DNA of 64,000 nt from an uncultured Bacilli bacterium (GTDB lineage Bacteria > Bacillota_I > Bacilli_A > RF39 > UBA660), in the NCBI GenBank assembly GCA_934130375.1, contig CAKOXW010000005.1, positions 1 through 64,000 of the forward strand, written 5' to 3'. The notes beneath the pieces were generated by a model. It searched no databases and had not been told where the DNA came from. It saw only the letters and a program-made list of their open reading frames with translations. Both the position numbers and the translations under genes were made by a program. This document shows positions 43,686-53,803 of this stretch, in pieces. Position 1 is the first letter of the stretch. The number at the start of each line of letters is the position of its first letter.

Positions 43686-46460
43686 TTATCTAGCATTACG
43701 AATAATTAATATTCCTGAAGCACCGGCTGAATTTCTTCCACCACCATTTCCACTATTCATGATTGCGGAAGAAACATAACCAGGTCCACCTATAGAATAA
43801 CTTGTTATTCCTGAATTACATCCAGACGTTGTTCCTTCACCAAATTCACAAGTTGTATTTCCTTGTCCACTTCCGCCGCTTCCAGCACCAGGGCCCCAGT
43901 TCATACTACAAGAGCCTCCAGCGGATCCATTAGAACCAAATGTTCCACCTGAACCGCCTGATGTTTCTGATGCTGAACTGCATACTCCTTGGTTTGCATC
44001 ATATGATACGCAGCATGTTCCGCCTCTGCCACCTCCGCCAGAACCACCGGAACCACCGTTATAGCTACTACTTGCATTACCACCATTTGCAAAATATGTT
44101 TCTTCTGTACCAAAATATGTTATACCACCATTACTTGAAACATTTCCGCCATTACCAATTTTTATTTCATAAGTACCTGATTCAATTGTTTCATTTAAGT
44201 AAGTTTTAGTGTAACCACCACCGCCACCTCCACTATTACCTCCGCCGCCTCCGCCTACTAAGAACAAATCGGCATTAAGAGATTTATTAAGAATGAAACT
44301 ACCACTAGTATAGAAAGTTATTTTGTAATCATCTCCACTTTCTACAACTTTTACTTTTCCATTGTAAGTACCTATTACTTCATCATTTACAACAACATTT
44401 GTTACTGATGTACTTCTCATTATTATTATTCCAGAACTTCCAGCAGAATTTCTTCCACCACCATTTCCACTATTTGCACTAACAGATGAGCCACTTTTGC
44501 CGTGTCCACCAGATGAGTACGATTTTACACCTGCCATACATCCTGATGTTGTTCCTTCATCAAATTCACAAGTTGTATTTCCTTGTCCGCTTCCGCCACT
44601 TCCAGCACCAGGACCCCAGCTCATACTACAAGAACCTCCAGCCGATCCATTAGAACCAAATGTTCCACCTGATCCGCCTGATGTTTCTGATGCTGCACTG
44701 CATACTCCTTGGTTTGCATCATATGATACGCAGCATGTTCCGCCTCTGCCCCCTCCGCCAGAACCACCGGAACCACCATTGCCATTTCCACCAGCATTTC
44801 CACCAAATGCTACATATTTACTATCGTCTCCAAAGTATGATTTATTACCGCTATTACCTGATGTTACTTGAGCGCCTACTTGCAAATTATAAGCACCTGC
44901 TTCAATTACTTGATTTAAATAAGTTTTAGTATAGCCACCTCCTCCTCCTGCAGAGCCGCTACCTCCACCTCCGCCACCTACCAAGAATAAATCTACTCCA
45001 ATTTCACTTGATAGTGTCAAAGTTCCACTACTTAAATATTTAATTTTCCAACCATCTTCACCATTAGATACAATTTCACAATTTCCAGTATATGTAAATA
45101 CTGGTGTTCCTTTTGTTGTTCCCGCACATGAATAATTATTCACTAAATATTCATATGTTACATCTAATAGTGAACTTTCCCATCTTGCATATAAAACATG
45201 ATTTGCTGCTATCGAAACTAAGTCTGTATTATTAACTAATTCTCCACCTCCACTATCTGTATACCATCCTAAGAATTTATAGTATTGTCTTGTTGGTGTT
45301 GGTAAATTCTCATATGGTTTTCCATATGTTACATCTAATGTATTACTACTTATCTCTCCTCCAGTTGCATTTAATGTTACAACATATTTTTTTAACTTAT
45401 ATGTTGCTTTTACTTTAGTATTTTGATTTCCAATTATTATTACATTTCCACTTAATACGCTATTACCACTTACTACTTCCCATCCAACAAAATCATAGCC
45501 TGTTTTTGTTGGACTTGGTAATGTTACTTTTTCATTTATTGTATAAGTTCCACTTACATCTCCACTTGTATCTCCTCCATCAAAATCTAATACAAGATTT
45601 GATGTATTTAATCCATATGTTGCCTTTATTGTTACATCTGTTGTACCAAAATGTAATGTATTTCCACTTATTATTGCATTACCACTTACTACTTTCCATC
45701 CAGTAAATACATAATCTGTTTTTGTTGGACTTGGTAATATTACTTCACTGCCTTCTGCATACACACCATGTAATGAGCTACTTAATATACCACCATCTAA
45801 ATCTACTGTTAAATTAACCTCTTTACCCCACATTGCAGTAATTGTTGAATTCTTATTACCAATTGTAATATTGTTTTCTCCTAATAATGCATCCCCTTTT
45901 TCTAATTGCCATTTTCTTAAAGCATAGCCTTCTTTTTTTATACTGGGATATGATAATTGTGTATTTGGACTATAAGTACCTGTTAAACTAAATGACGAAT
46001 CAACTAATTCTCCACCATTTAAATTAAACACAAATAATACTTTTCCTGTCATAGTACACTCACTACTATCTATTGGATAAATCTTTAAATTAGTATCTGC
46101 ATATTCTTTAATCATACAAAATTTATCATTTTCTAATAATGCTTTAGAAGCTCCTGATGAATCTACCTCAACATATCCATCTATATTTTCTTTAAGTTTT
46201 GTATCTAATACTCTACTTCCATCCTTAATTTCCATAGAAGATACTGTATACATAATACTATCACTAGATAAAGTTCCACCATGATAACTAAGAAAATCAC
46301 TTTTTACTAAATTATATATCTCATTAGAATTTATCTTAAACTTCTCTTTTTCCGCACCACCACTAATATTAGTTAATCTTGGTACAGCAATAACAAGTAC
46401 GATTGCAATAACTATTATTACTGCTAGTAATTCCACTAAAGTAAAAGCATTTTTCTTCAT
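43686..46460 (-). CDS. Giant prepilin-like protein: five InlB-type repeats and two glycine-rich modules
   Basis: 924 residues. A class III signal (MKKNA|FTLVELLAV; Ala instead of Gly before the cut, Glu+5) and pilin helix are followed by a pilin-like body to ~140. Four or five InlB/Flg_new-related beta repeats run to ~430 (FNLNGGELVDSSF; VDLDGGILSSSL; FDGGDTSGDVSG; NATGGEISSN...FLGWYTDSGGG). Two glycine-rich modules with a TCCVSYDANQGVCS core then appear at ~500-700 and ~735-924. The two modules are a direct duplication of 720 bp. Each ends in an IIIMRS/ILIIRN strand like the 518-residue relative. Probably a pilus-displayed adhesin; adhesion is inferred. Confidence 0.8.
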   Translation of the reverse strand: MKKNAFTLVELLAVIIVIAIVLVIAVPRLTNISGGAEKEKFKINSNEIYNLVKSDFLSYHGGTLSSDSIMYTVSSMEIKDGSRVLDTKLKENIDGYVEVDSSGASKALLENDKFCMIKEYADTNLKIYPIDSSECTMTGKVLFVFNLNGGELVDSSFSLTGTYSPNTQLSYPSIKKEGYALRKWQLEKGDALLGENNITIGNKNSTITAMWGKEVNLTVDLDGGILSSSLHGVYAEGSEVILPSPTKTDYVFTGWKVVSGNAIISGNTLHFGTTDVTIKATYGLNTSNLVLDFDGGDTSGDVSGTYTINEKVTLPSPTKTGYDFVGWEVVSGNSVLSGNVIIIGNQNTKVKATYKLKKYVVTLNATGGEISSNTLDVTYGKPYENLPTPTRQYYKFLGWYTDSGGGELVNNTDLVSIAANHVLYARWESSLLDVTYEYLVNNYSCAGTTKGTPVFTYTGNCEIVSNGEDGWKIKYLSSGTLTLSSEIGVDLFLVGGGGGGSGSAGGGGGYTKTYLNQVIEAGAYNLQVGAQVTSGNSGNKSYFGDDSKYVAFGGNAGGNGNGGSGGSGGGGRGGTCCVSYDANQGVCSAASETSGGSGGTFGSNGSAGGSCSMSWGPGAGSGGSGQGNTTCEFDEGTTSGCMAGVKSYSSGGHGKSGSSVSANSGNGGGRNSAGSSGIIIMRSTSVTNVVVNDEVIGTYNGKVKVVESGDDYKITFYTSGSFILNKSLNADLFLVGGGGGGNSGGGGGGYTKTYLNETIESGTYEIKIGNGGNVSSNGGITYFGTEETYFANGGNASSSYNGGSGGSGGGGRGGTCCVSYDANQGVCSSASETSGGSGGTFGSNGSAGGSCSMNWGPGAGSGGSGQGNTTCEFGEGTTSGCNSGITSYSIGGPGYVSSAIMNSGNGGGRNSAGASGILIIRNAR
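43820..44800 (-). repeat. Internal 720-bp tandem duplication in the giant prepilin gene
   Basis: DNA of the glycine-rich module near 43820-44080 recurs with few changes exactly 720 bp further on (44540-44800), in frame (240 codons). The most conserved blocks begin at 43981 and 44701. Confidence 0.85.
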
Positions 46461-46487
46461 CTTAAAAGCCTCCTATTGTATATATAA

Positions 46488-46516
46488 ATTATACATTAAA
46501 AAAGGCATTAATTCAA
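46488..46516 (-). promoter_or_regulatory. Promoter of the giant prepilin gene
   Basis: -35 TTGAAT (46511-46516), 17-bp spacer containing T6, -10 TATAAT (46488-46493), then SD AGGAGG. It differs from the poly-G promoters of the 24451 and 59181 genes. The remainder of the 46517-46655 gap shows no gene. Confidence 0.65.
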
Positions 46517-46655
46517 TACATGAATAATGCTTTAATTTGTATTTTTATTATGCAGTTCTCTTTGTTGTGATAAGCTTAAAGTAGACAGTCAATAATATTA
46601 TATAAACAATTTTGTATTTTTACCAATTATTACGATAATATTATAGTATATAAAA

Positions 46656-46724
46656 AATAGTTTACACGCGTAAACTATTTCATTACACAAATGTAAACCA
46701 TTTTAAGCCCAATAATACACATAA
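46656..46724 (-). repeat. Dispersed short repeat, copy B, with terminator hairpin
   Basis: Minus strand: ATGTGTATTATTGGGCTTAA, TTTGTGTAATGAAATAG, then hairpin AATAGTTTAC / GTAAACTATT followed by T-run. It directly follows the glucosaminidase gene and serves as its terminator. Homologous to the block after polC. Confidence 0.6.
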
Positions 46725-46726
46725 TA

Positions 46727-49339
46727 CTATTCAACTACTAACTCTATTCTAAATCTCTGCTCTTTATTTACTTTTAAACTATAATTCTTACCATTAATAG
46801 TCATTTTACTATTAATACTTCTTGCAAATATATCATTTAATTCAGAAGCATCATCTACATTTGTAATAGTATGAATATATATTGCATAAGTACCTTTTTC
46901 TAAATTACTTATATCTATTTTATTATTAAACCAAGCTCTAGTTTTATCCTTATTATCAGGTACTAATAAAGTAATCTTATATTCTCCATTATCTACATAC
47001 CCTAAATCATAAGTATTTCTCTTAAATGTTTTAGTATCTTCAAATACTATCTTTCTTTCAACCTTAGTATTTTTGCTATAGTCACCACCTACATTAAATG
47101 AAGAACCACTTATTACTAAATTACCATTTTCTAACTTAATATCTTGATATTGATTAATCATATTATCTTTAGTTGGAGTATTTTTATTAGATATTAATCC
47201 TTCTTCTCTAACAAATAATTCAACAGGTATTGTTTTTAAATAATAATTAGTTTTAAATTGATAACCCTTCTTATCTATTTGAAACTTAGATACTATATTT
47301 CTAGATAACATATTACTAAGTACTTCTTTTGCTTCATATCCCCCACTTCTAGCTCTAACATATAAATTATAATTACCTTGTTCTATTTCTTTTAAATCTA
47401 TATTCTTAGTAAACCAAGAATATTCATAACTATATTTTGTATCACTAGGAATACTATAAGGTATCTTACTACTATCTAATATTCTATCTAAATTTATTAC
47501 AGTCTCTTTCTTACTACCTTGTTCTTCTAAGATTAAATCATAAGTAACATTTTTACTCTTAATGTTATCGATATCTTTAATAGCAAGATATCCAGTTAAA
47601 CTAACCGTATTATCACTATTTAAAGTCAAATTCTCAAGTCCAAATAAACCTTCCTTTTGAATATACACTTTATTAACAGATTCATCCATCAATGTTATAT
47701 ATGATGAATGTACATATCCATAGTTTTCATTCCAGTTATATATATCATCTTTTGTACATATCTGTGTTGTTTCAGTTCTTTCGTTCTTTAATAATGCATC
47801 AGTTTGTATTTTATACCATACATCACTGCCATTTATCTTTTCACCAGTTACTTTTCCTAGTATAACAAGTGGCAAATTAGTAATTGATGTGTTCTTTGAT
47901 TTTAAATTATAAAGAGTTTTTGAACTAGTATTCGCATCTTTTTTTACTTCAATATTCGCATCATCAACTTTAATACCAATCGTATATTTATAGTAATCTT
48001 TCATATCATTATAACTATCAAGCATGTAATAAATTGCTGCTATCTTCTCACCCCAATAAGCATCAGATGCATATTTTACATTTATTCCACTACCTTTATT
48101 ACCCAAATGACTACCATAATATCTACCCATTTCATCCTTAGTCTCTGCAAATAAAGTATTGATATATGAATATGCATGATGATATATACTATCAGATGCA
48201 CTTTTATACTTATTTGCAGATTCCATTACAGATGAATCATATGCATTATGACCAAACAAATTATTTTTTGTTTTAGCAAGATAACTTGTTCCCCAAGCAC
48301 TTTCATTTATTGCAGTAGATAGAGAAATTGCCGCATTAACACCATACTTCTCTTCCGCATCTTTAAATGTTAATTCTTCACCATATAATGCACTTTTATC
48401 TTTAGAAGTCTTACCATAAGCCTCTAAAAAACTTCTTATATCATCACTAGTAATATTACTCTTAGTTCTAATTGGAGAATACATATAATAGTTATAATAT
48501 GGTATTTTATTGTAACTCTTTTTAGTTTCACCACTCTTATAATCATCCAACATATCAGTTAAACTAGTATAAAAATAATTACCATCATAACTATAATATT
48601 TTATTGTATTACCAGAATCATCAGTTGCTTTTAAACTAGATGGTGCGGGTCCTAAAGTAAGCGCTGCAGAATAACAGTTATTAGCAGTTATCTTCTTAGT
48701 TAATTGATGCACAATATTGCCACTTTTACTTACATAATAGTAACTTGGACTTTTAATAAGGTTAGCAGGTACAATATCATATGCATTATACTTACTAGAT
48801 ATTAAAGAATTAACCCATCCAGATACACCTGATATTTTAATATTTGCTCTAGTTGTTCCATTATTATAATCAATAAATGCCGCATCTGAACCGCCAAAAT
48901 AACCATATCCATTTATATATGTATATGCAGTATTATTAGTTGCAGATGTATACACATTTAAGGTTGTTTGGTCTGTACCAGTTGTATTTAAATCTACTAA
49001 ACCATATTTAGTATTTAATATCTTTTTAACATAAGAACCAGTCTTATCTTTTCTATCACCTATTATAACAGGCATTTTATTATCAGTATATGAAAGTGTA
49101 TTCATATAACTAACTGCTTCTTCATAAGTAGAAAAACTTTTTAAATATTCTATATTATCTTCTTTATAATCAAGTAATGAAGAATTATCACACTTAGCCG
49201 CATTAACATTATCTTTTATATATGCTACATGGTAATTACCACTCTTAAAATCAAAAGTAATATCTGCATAAACATCTACTATAGGCATAATAAAATTAAT
49301 AAACATACATAAAAGTATTAAAATAGACACTTTTTTCAT
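46727..49339 (-). CDS. Secreted peptidoglycan N-acetylglucosaminidase-like protein
   Basis: The 870-residue protein has a signal peptide (cleavage near VDVYA|D, ~25). The glucosaminidase (GH73/LytD-like) domain lies around ~290-450: ALYGEELTFKDAEEKYGVNAAISLSTAINESAWGTSYLAKTKNNLFGHNAYD, where the Glu of NESAWGTS is the expected catalytic acid. A weak SH3-like segment (~455-570) follows. The C-terminal ~300 residues are two similar beta-rich modules (ERKIVFEDTKTFKRNTYDLG... and the preceding unit), which may bind the wall. Probable role: cell-wall turnover or separation. Neighbour of an LCP-PASTA gene, transcribed divergently. Confidence 0.75.
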   Translation of the reverse strand: MKKVSILILLCMFINFIMPIVDVYADITFDFKSGNYHVAYIKDNVNAAKCDNSSLLDYKEDNIEYLKSFSTYEEAVSYMNTLSYTDNKMPVIIGDRKDKTGSYVKKILNTKYGLVDLNTTGTDQTTLNVYTSATNNTAYTYINGYGYFGGSDAAFIDYNNGTTRANIKISGVSGWVNSLISSKYNAYDIVPANLIKSPSYYYVSKSGNIVHQLTKKITANNCYSAALTLGPAPSSLKATDDSGNTIKYYSYDGNYFYTSLTDMLDDYKSGETKKSYNKIPYYNYYMYSPIRTKSNITSDDIRSFLEAYGKTSKDKSALYGEELTFKDAEEKYGVNAAISLSTAINESAWGTSYLAKTKNNLFGHNAYDSSVMESANKYKSASDSIYHHAYSYINTLFAETKDEMGRYYGSHLGNKGSGINVKYASDAYWGEKIAAIYYMLDSYNDMKDYYKYTIGIKVDDANIEVKKDANTSSKTLYNLKSKNTSITNLPLVILGKVTGEKINGSDVWYKIQTDALLKNERTETTQICTKDDIYNWNENYGYVHSSYITLMDESVNKVYIQKEGLFGLENLTLNSDNTVSLTGYLAIKDIDNIKSKNVTYDLILEEQGSKKETVINLDRILDSSKIPYSIPSDTKYSYEYSWFTKNIDLKEIEQGNYNLYVRARSGGYEAKEVLSNMLSRNIVSKFQIDKKGYQFKTNYYLKTIPVELFVREEGLISNKNTPTKDNMINQYQDIKLENGNLVISGSSFNVGGDYSKNTKVERKIVFEDTKTFKRNTYDLGYVDNGEYKITLLVPDNKDKTRAWFNNKIDISNLEKGTYAIYIHTITNVDDASELNDIFARSINSKMTINGKNYSLKVNKEQRFRIELVVE

Positions 49340-49488
49340 TTACTACACCTCTTTCTATTTATTTAATTATAACACTATTCAAAAACACATAATATAAGTA
49401 ATACATAACTTTACACTTATAAATTAACAATTTAACATTTAATTGTGATAATACATATTTTAGGTTATAATAATAAAAGGTGATGTTT

Positions 49489-51351
49489 ATGAAAAAAAAG
49501 ATTAAAAAAAGACCTATCCTTGTTGTTATGTACGCTGCATACATTCTAATGACACTTGCTTCGTTATTACTAATATATGGAATATTAAAAATATCAAATG
49601 TAGAAAATATAATTAGATACTTATCATGCTTTCTTATCTTACTAGTATTAATTTATACTTTCCTATCATGTATTAAGGTAACCCTTAGAGGTAAAAATGC
49701 ATTAATACTAGTTTACAGTGTATTATTCATACTTCTATTCGCGGGTATGGGTTATATCGCATCTATAGTAAATGATTTCTACGGGAAAATAAGTAGTTTT
49801 AAAAAAGATACTTACAAGGTATCTGCTAGTTTAATTACTTTAAAAAATAATAGTAATACTGATATTAAAAATATAAAAAATGAAAAAATTGGTATTATTA
49901 AAAATAATAATGAAGAATTTAAAACAATATCAGATGAAATAATAAGTAATAATAATTTAAGTAGCAATGAATTAGTTGAATTTGAAAATATAAATGATGC
50001 GATTAAATCACTATATAATAATGAAATAAACTATGTAGTTGTGCAATCAGATTATGTTTCACTACTTTCAAATGTACAAGGTTATAGCAATATAAAAGAT
50101 GAAACTTATGAAATAATTACTAATAATAAGGAATTTAAAAAAGAAAATACAAGTGATAATTTATCAAGTGATGACCCATTTACAGTATTAATACTTGGTA
50201 TGGATTCAACAGTTAGTGATATAAGTAAAGTTACAAGTTTTAATTCAGATACTCTAATGCTTATTACATTTAATCCAAAAACATATAATGCAACTATACT
50301 AAGTATACCAAGAGATACTTATGTTCCAATAAGTTGCCAAAACAATAGAGAAAGTAAAATTACTCACTCTGGTTGGGGTGGCGAAAAATGTGTTATAAGT
50401 ACAATAGAAAACTGGACTGGTATAAATATTAATTACTACGCTAAAGTAAACTTTACCGCTCTTGTTAAATTAGTTGATGAGTTAAAAGGAATTGAAGTAA
50501 ATGTACCATATAGTTTTTGTGAGCAAGATAGCCAGAGACGATGGGATAAAAATACAGTATACGTTAAAAAAGGAATACAAAATTTAACTGGCGAACAAGC
50601 ACTCGCACTTTCAAGAAATAGACATCCAAATCCAGATAAATGCTCTTCTGAGTGGACTAATTACTACTCTGATGACATAGTAAGAGGAGAAAATCAACAA
50701 TTAGTATTAAACGCACTAATTAATAAAATGACTAAAAATTTAGATTTAAACAAAATGTATAAATTACTAGATATAATTGGTAAAAATGTAGATACTAATA
50801 TGAGTATTAATGAAATGACTAATTACTATAATTTACTCAAAGATATAAGTGTTAGAACACTTAGTGGCAATAAAAATGCTATTAACTTTGAAAAATTACA
50901 CATATCAACATATGGACAATATATATATGATTCCCTACTAAATATGGCTGGTATATCAATGCAAATATATTACAAAGATAGTTTCAATGCAGTAGTTAAT
51001 GAAATGAACATTAATTTAGGCAAAAAAGACCCAGAATTAATTAAAAACATTAACTTTAGTATAAATACCCCATACAAAGAAAAAGTTGTTGGTACAGGCA
51101 ATTTTAGCCAAAACGCGATAGAAACATTTCCTAACTTCATAGGAAAAGACTTATCAGTACTAACATCATATGCACAAGCAAAAGGATTAAAACTAGATAT
51201 AGAATATATAAATGACATAAACAACTTTAACAATATAATTACATACCAAAGCATCCCATCTACGTATAGACTAGATTGGTTAAATACAAACACAATTAAA
51301 GTTAAAGTAGTAAACAACGATACAATAACACAAACAGTTCCTACTGAATAG
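49489..51351 (+). CDS. LytR-CpsA-Psr (LCP) phosphotransferase with C-terminal PASTA domain
   Basis: 620 residues from the ATG at 49489, 8 nt after SD AAAGG (an upstream GTG and ATG are too close). Three N-terminal helices (to ~100) are followed by an accessory domain and the LCP catalytic domain at ~225-450: TVLILGMDS, NSDTLMLITFNPKT, LSIPRDTYV, ALSRNRH, DDIVRGENQQLV. The conserved Arg/Asp residues are present. LCP enzymes attach teichoic acids or glycans to peptidoglycan. The last ~80 residues are a PASTA domain (NFIGKDLSVLTSYAQAKGL), a less usual addition. Three helices and domain order resemble LCP proteins of other Bacilli lineages. Confidence 0.88.
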   Translation: MKKKIKKRPILVVMYAAYILMTLASLLLIYGILKISNVENIIRYLSCFLILLVLIYTFLSCIKVTLRGKNALILVYSVLFILLFAGMGYIASIVNDFYGKISSFKKDTYKVSASLITLKNNSNTDIKNIKNEKIGIIKNNNEEFKTISDEIISNNNLSSNELVEFENINDAIKSLYNNEINYVVVQSDYVSLLSNVQGYSNIKDETYEIITNNKEFKKENTSDNLSSDDPFTVLILGMDSTVSDISKVTSFNSDTLMLITFNPKTYNATILSIPRDTYVPISCQNNRESKITHSGWGGEKCVISTIENWTGININYYAKVNFTALVKLVDELKGIEVNVPYSFCEQDSQRRWDKNTVYVKKGIQNLTGEQALALSRNRHPNPDKCSSEWTNYYSDDIVRGENQQLVLNALINKMTKNLDLNKMYKLLDIIGKNVDTNMSINEMTNYYNLLKDISVRTLSGNKNAINFEKLHISTYGQYIYDSLLNMAGISMQIYYKDSFNAVVNEMNINLGKKDPELIKNINFSINTPYKEKVVGTGNFSQNAIETFPNFIGKDLSVLTSYAQAKGLKLDIEYINDINNFNNIITYQSIPSTYRLDWLNTNTIKVKVVNNDTITQTVPTE

Positions 51352-51367
51352 GAACTGTATTTTTTTA
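51334..51367 (+). terminator. Terminator of the LCP gene
   Basis: ACAGTTCCTA / TAGGAACTGT stem spanning the stop codon, then AT7. Confidence 0.85.
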
Positions 51368-51382
51368 TATAAAATATTACTA

Positions 51383-51421
51383 TAATAAAAAAAAATAAAA
51401 ACTCTTATAAAATAAGAGTTA
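51383..51421 (-). terminator. Terminator of tRNA cluster 1
   Basis: AACTCTTAT / ATAAGAGTT stem then a T-rich run on the minus strand, just after tRNA-Pro. Confidence 0.8.
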
Positions 51422-51431
51422 AGATTGCATC

Positions 51432-51508
51432 TGGTCGGGAAAACAGGATTTGAACCTGCAACCTCATGGTCCCAAACCACGCGCACTACCAAGTTGTGCT
51501 ATTTCCCG
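51432..51508 (-). tRNA. trnP: tRNA-Pro(UGG)
   Basis: Full cloverleaf with a 7-bp acceptor (CGGGAAA/TTTCCCG), anticodon loop TTTGGGA and encoded CCA. Last gene of a four-tRNA cluster. Confidence 0.95.
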
Positions 51509-51511
51509 TTA

Positions 51512-51588
51512 TGGTGCGCCCAATAGGAGTCGAACCCATAACCTTTTGATCCGTAGTCAAACGCTCTATCCAGTTGAGCTATGGGCGC
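51512..51588 (-). tRNA. trnR: tRNA-Arg(ACG)
   Basis: Acceptor GCGCCCA/TGGGCGC, anticodon loop CTACGGA, CCA encoded. A34 would be modified to inosine (family knowledge). Confidence 0.95.
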
Positions 51589-51618
51589 ATTATTATTAAT
51601 GGGCGATAAATTCTAAAC

Positions 51619-51694
<76 letters not shown>

Positions 51695-51699
51695 ATAAA

Positions 51700-51776
51700 T
51701 GGCGGTTCCAACGAGACTCGAACTCGCGATCTCCTGCGTGACAGGCAGGCGTGTTAACCGACTACACCATAGAACC
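51700..51776 (-). tRNA. trnD: tRNA-Asp(GUC)
   Basis: Acceptor GGTTCTA/TGGAACC, anticodon loop CTGTCAC, G73, CCA encoded. First gene of cluster 1. Confidence 0.95.
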
Positions 51777-51797
51777 AATTTCAACAATTGCTCCCTA

Positions 51798-51827
51798 AGT
51801 ATACTAAATAAACGCGCCTTTTGTCAA
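51798..51827 (-). promoter_or_regulatory. Promoter of tRNA cluster 1
   Basis: -35 TTGACA (51822-51827), 18-bp GC-containing spacer, -10 TATACT (51798-51803), about 22 bp before tRNA-Asp. Confidence 0.75.
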
Positions 51828-51849
51828 TAACTTTTTTAAATAAAATTAC

Positions 51850-52638
51850 TTATTTTTTGATTTTTATCTTAGAAATACAAAAAGAAATACAAAAACCAAG
51901 AATTAAACATAATATTCCTGTAATTGATACACTATTTGGGTACATTATTACCAACGATGATAATATAAAACCAAGAATTATATTATACATTTTAGAATAA
52001 TGATTTTTAAGCATATAACTACATATTTTTATACTTAATAAAATGCCTAAGGCAACACCCAAACCAATTACAATACATTCTTTAAAATTACTATTAATAA
52101 AAGAAACTGGATTAGAAAATAATTCCAAATAATACTCATACTTGCCTATCATTTTTAACAATACTGAACTACTAATACCCGGTATAATCTTTCCAAAAGC
52201 AAATAGTATTCCTGATAACAATAAAGAAACAAAATCATTTGAAATGCTATAAATAAATCTATTTTTAAAATAGATTGAAATAATTAATGAAATTGCTAAA
52301 GATATTAATATAGTTATATAGTTTAATTTAAACTTACCATCTTTATTACAATCTTTTATAAAATACGGAATAGTTCCTAGAATTAATCCAATAAAGAGAT
52401 AACACAATTCACTATAATATAAATTAAAAGCTTTTAATAATATTTTAGATGATACTACTACTCCAATTAATACTCCAACTACTGTTTTAGTTAAAAATAC
52501 TACATTGTTTTTCTTATCACTCCTAAAATTATTAAAAGCTTCTATAATTCTTTGATATACTCCTAATAATACTGCTACAACTCCACCACTAACGCCTGGC
52601 AATACTGCAAATGCGCCAATTATAAAGCCTGCAATCAA
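51850..52638 (-). CDS. popT: DUF368 protein, PopT-like undecaprenyl-phosphate translocase
   Basis: The 262-residue polytopic protein has about eight helices. The two inverted repeats of the family are visible as GAFAVLPGVSGGVVAVLLGVY (~9) and AFGKIIPGISSSVLLKMIGKY (~147), each with the Pro-Gly-x-Ser re-entrant motif. DUF368 proteins were recently assigned to recycling of undecaprenyl phosphate across the membrane for wall synthesis. That assignment is family knowledge; no direct evidence here. It follows the YerB-like gene by 14 bp and is probably co-transcribed. Confidence 0.8.
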   Translation of the reverse strand: MIAGFIIGAFAVLPGVSGGVVAVLLGVYQRIIEAFNNFRSDKKNNVVFLTKTVVGVLIGVVVSSKILLKAFNLYYSELCYLFIGLILGTIPYFIKDCNKDGKFKLNYITILISLAISLIISIYFKNRFIYSISNDFVSLLLSGILFAFGKIIPGISSSVLLKMIGKYEYYLELFSNPVSFINSNFKECIVIGLGVALGILLSIKICSYMLKNHYSKMYNIILGFILSSLVIMYPNSVSITGILCLILGFCISFCISKIKIKK

Positions 52639-52652
52639 TTAAGATTCCTCCT

Positions 52653-53675
52653 TTAACTTATTTTTGCTGAATCCTTAGGTGCTATCTGTATAAATGTATT
52701 ACCATCATTTACAATTATTTCTTCACCATTCAATTTTTTATAAACAGTCTGTTCATTCCTTGATGTTTTAGACCATGTAATAGGTATTGAATAACCATCA
52801 GTTATATAATATCCTTTACCAGTACCAATATTATTTAATTCTTGTCTACCTTTATCGTCATTACTTATATTTCCATTATCAACATAAGATATAATTATAT
52901 TCTTTGCAGTATATTGCTTCTTAGTAACATAATCTTTTTGAACACTACCATTTACACTTCTATAATATAATTTATCAGTCGGATTATACTTATAACTTGT
53001 AGTTACAGCATTAGAATACCTAATTGAAACATTATCTGCTTTTAAACTATTCTCTTCATTCTCAATTGATACTTCATCAACACTATAATTTAATAATAAG
53101 TCTTTTTCGCTTGTAAGTCTATAACCTTTATTTTTAGCAACTTTCATTATTTTTTCCATACTAGTATATGCTGTATGTTCATATGCTAAATTCATAGGAT
53201 TATCTCTCCAAAAAGCATCATCATATAACCCATTTATATTATTTACACCAAGTTTTCCAATTAATTCTTGAGCTTGTGGGCTCCATCCAAAATGAACATA
53301 AATCGCATCATTTTCAAGAGCATAATCTAAATAATAATCTCTAGAACTTCTTACCGTACCAATCTTAGCAGTATCTTTATCTTTATAAACTGCCATATAA
53401 CGAGTAATACCACCTTCAACTATTATTTCATATACGATATAAGCATCCATTACACCAGATTGAACTGGTCTTGCAGTAGATAAATTATTAATCATAACTG
53501 CAACAGGTCTTGATTTTGAATTAACATCAACTATTTTTAATTCTTGTTTAACAACTGGTTCATTATTATCTTTATCACCAGTCTCACCCGGTTTTACAGG
53601 TCCATATGTATCTTTACCACATCCTGTTAATAAAGTACACAATAATAAAAACATTACAACTATTCTCTTTTTCAT
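52653..53675 (-). CDS. yerB: YerB-like lipoprotein (DUF3048)
   Basis: About 340 residues. The signal peptide ends in lipobox LTGC (~18-21) and a Gly/Lys/Asp linker leads to a DUF3048 domain. Typical motifs: RPVAVMINNLSTARPVQSG, IVYEIIVEGGITRYMAVY, IGTVRSSRDYYLDYA, and GWSPQAQELI. The C-terminal half reads YYRSVNGSVQKDYVTKKQY and ends with an IQIAPKD strand. Function of DUF3048 is unknown. The start at 53675 follows GGTGAT; two earlier in-frame ATG codons lack a useful SD. Confidence 0.85.
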   Translation of the reverse strand: MKKRIVVMFLLLCTLLTGCGKDTYGPVKPGETGDKDNNEPVVKQELKIVDVNSKSRPVAVMINNLSTARPVQSGVMDAYIVYEIIVEGGITRYMAVYKDKDTAKIGTVRSSRDYYLDYALENDAIYVHFGWSPQAQELIGKLGVNNINGLYDDAFWRDNPMNLAYEHTAYTSMEKIMKVAKNKGYRLTSEKDLLLNYSVDEVSIENEENSLKADNVSIRYSNAVTTSYKYNPTDKLYYRSVNGSVQKDYVTKKQYTAKNIIISYVDNGNISNDDKGRQELNNIGTGKGYYITDGYSIPITWSKTSRNEQTVYKKLNGEEIIVNDGNTFIQIAPKDSAKIS

Positions 53676-53803
53676 ATACATCACCAATATTATTGTATAA
53701 CACTTTTGCATTTTTTTAAATATAAATTACATTATTTTACTATTAATTATATTTTTAAAATCAAAAAAATATGTCAATAATGTTAATACTATATTTTCGG
53801 AGT

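Noticed and set aside
43686..44940. Insertion element or IS copy suggested by the long repeat
   Set aside because: No transposase or terminal inverted repeats; the repeat is in frame and encodes protein modules.
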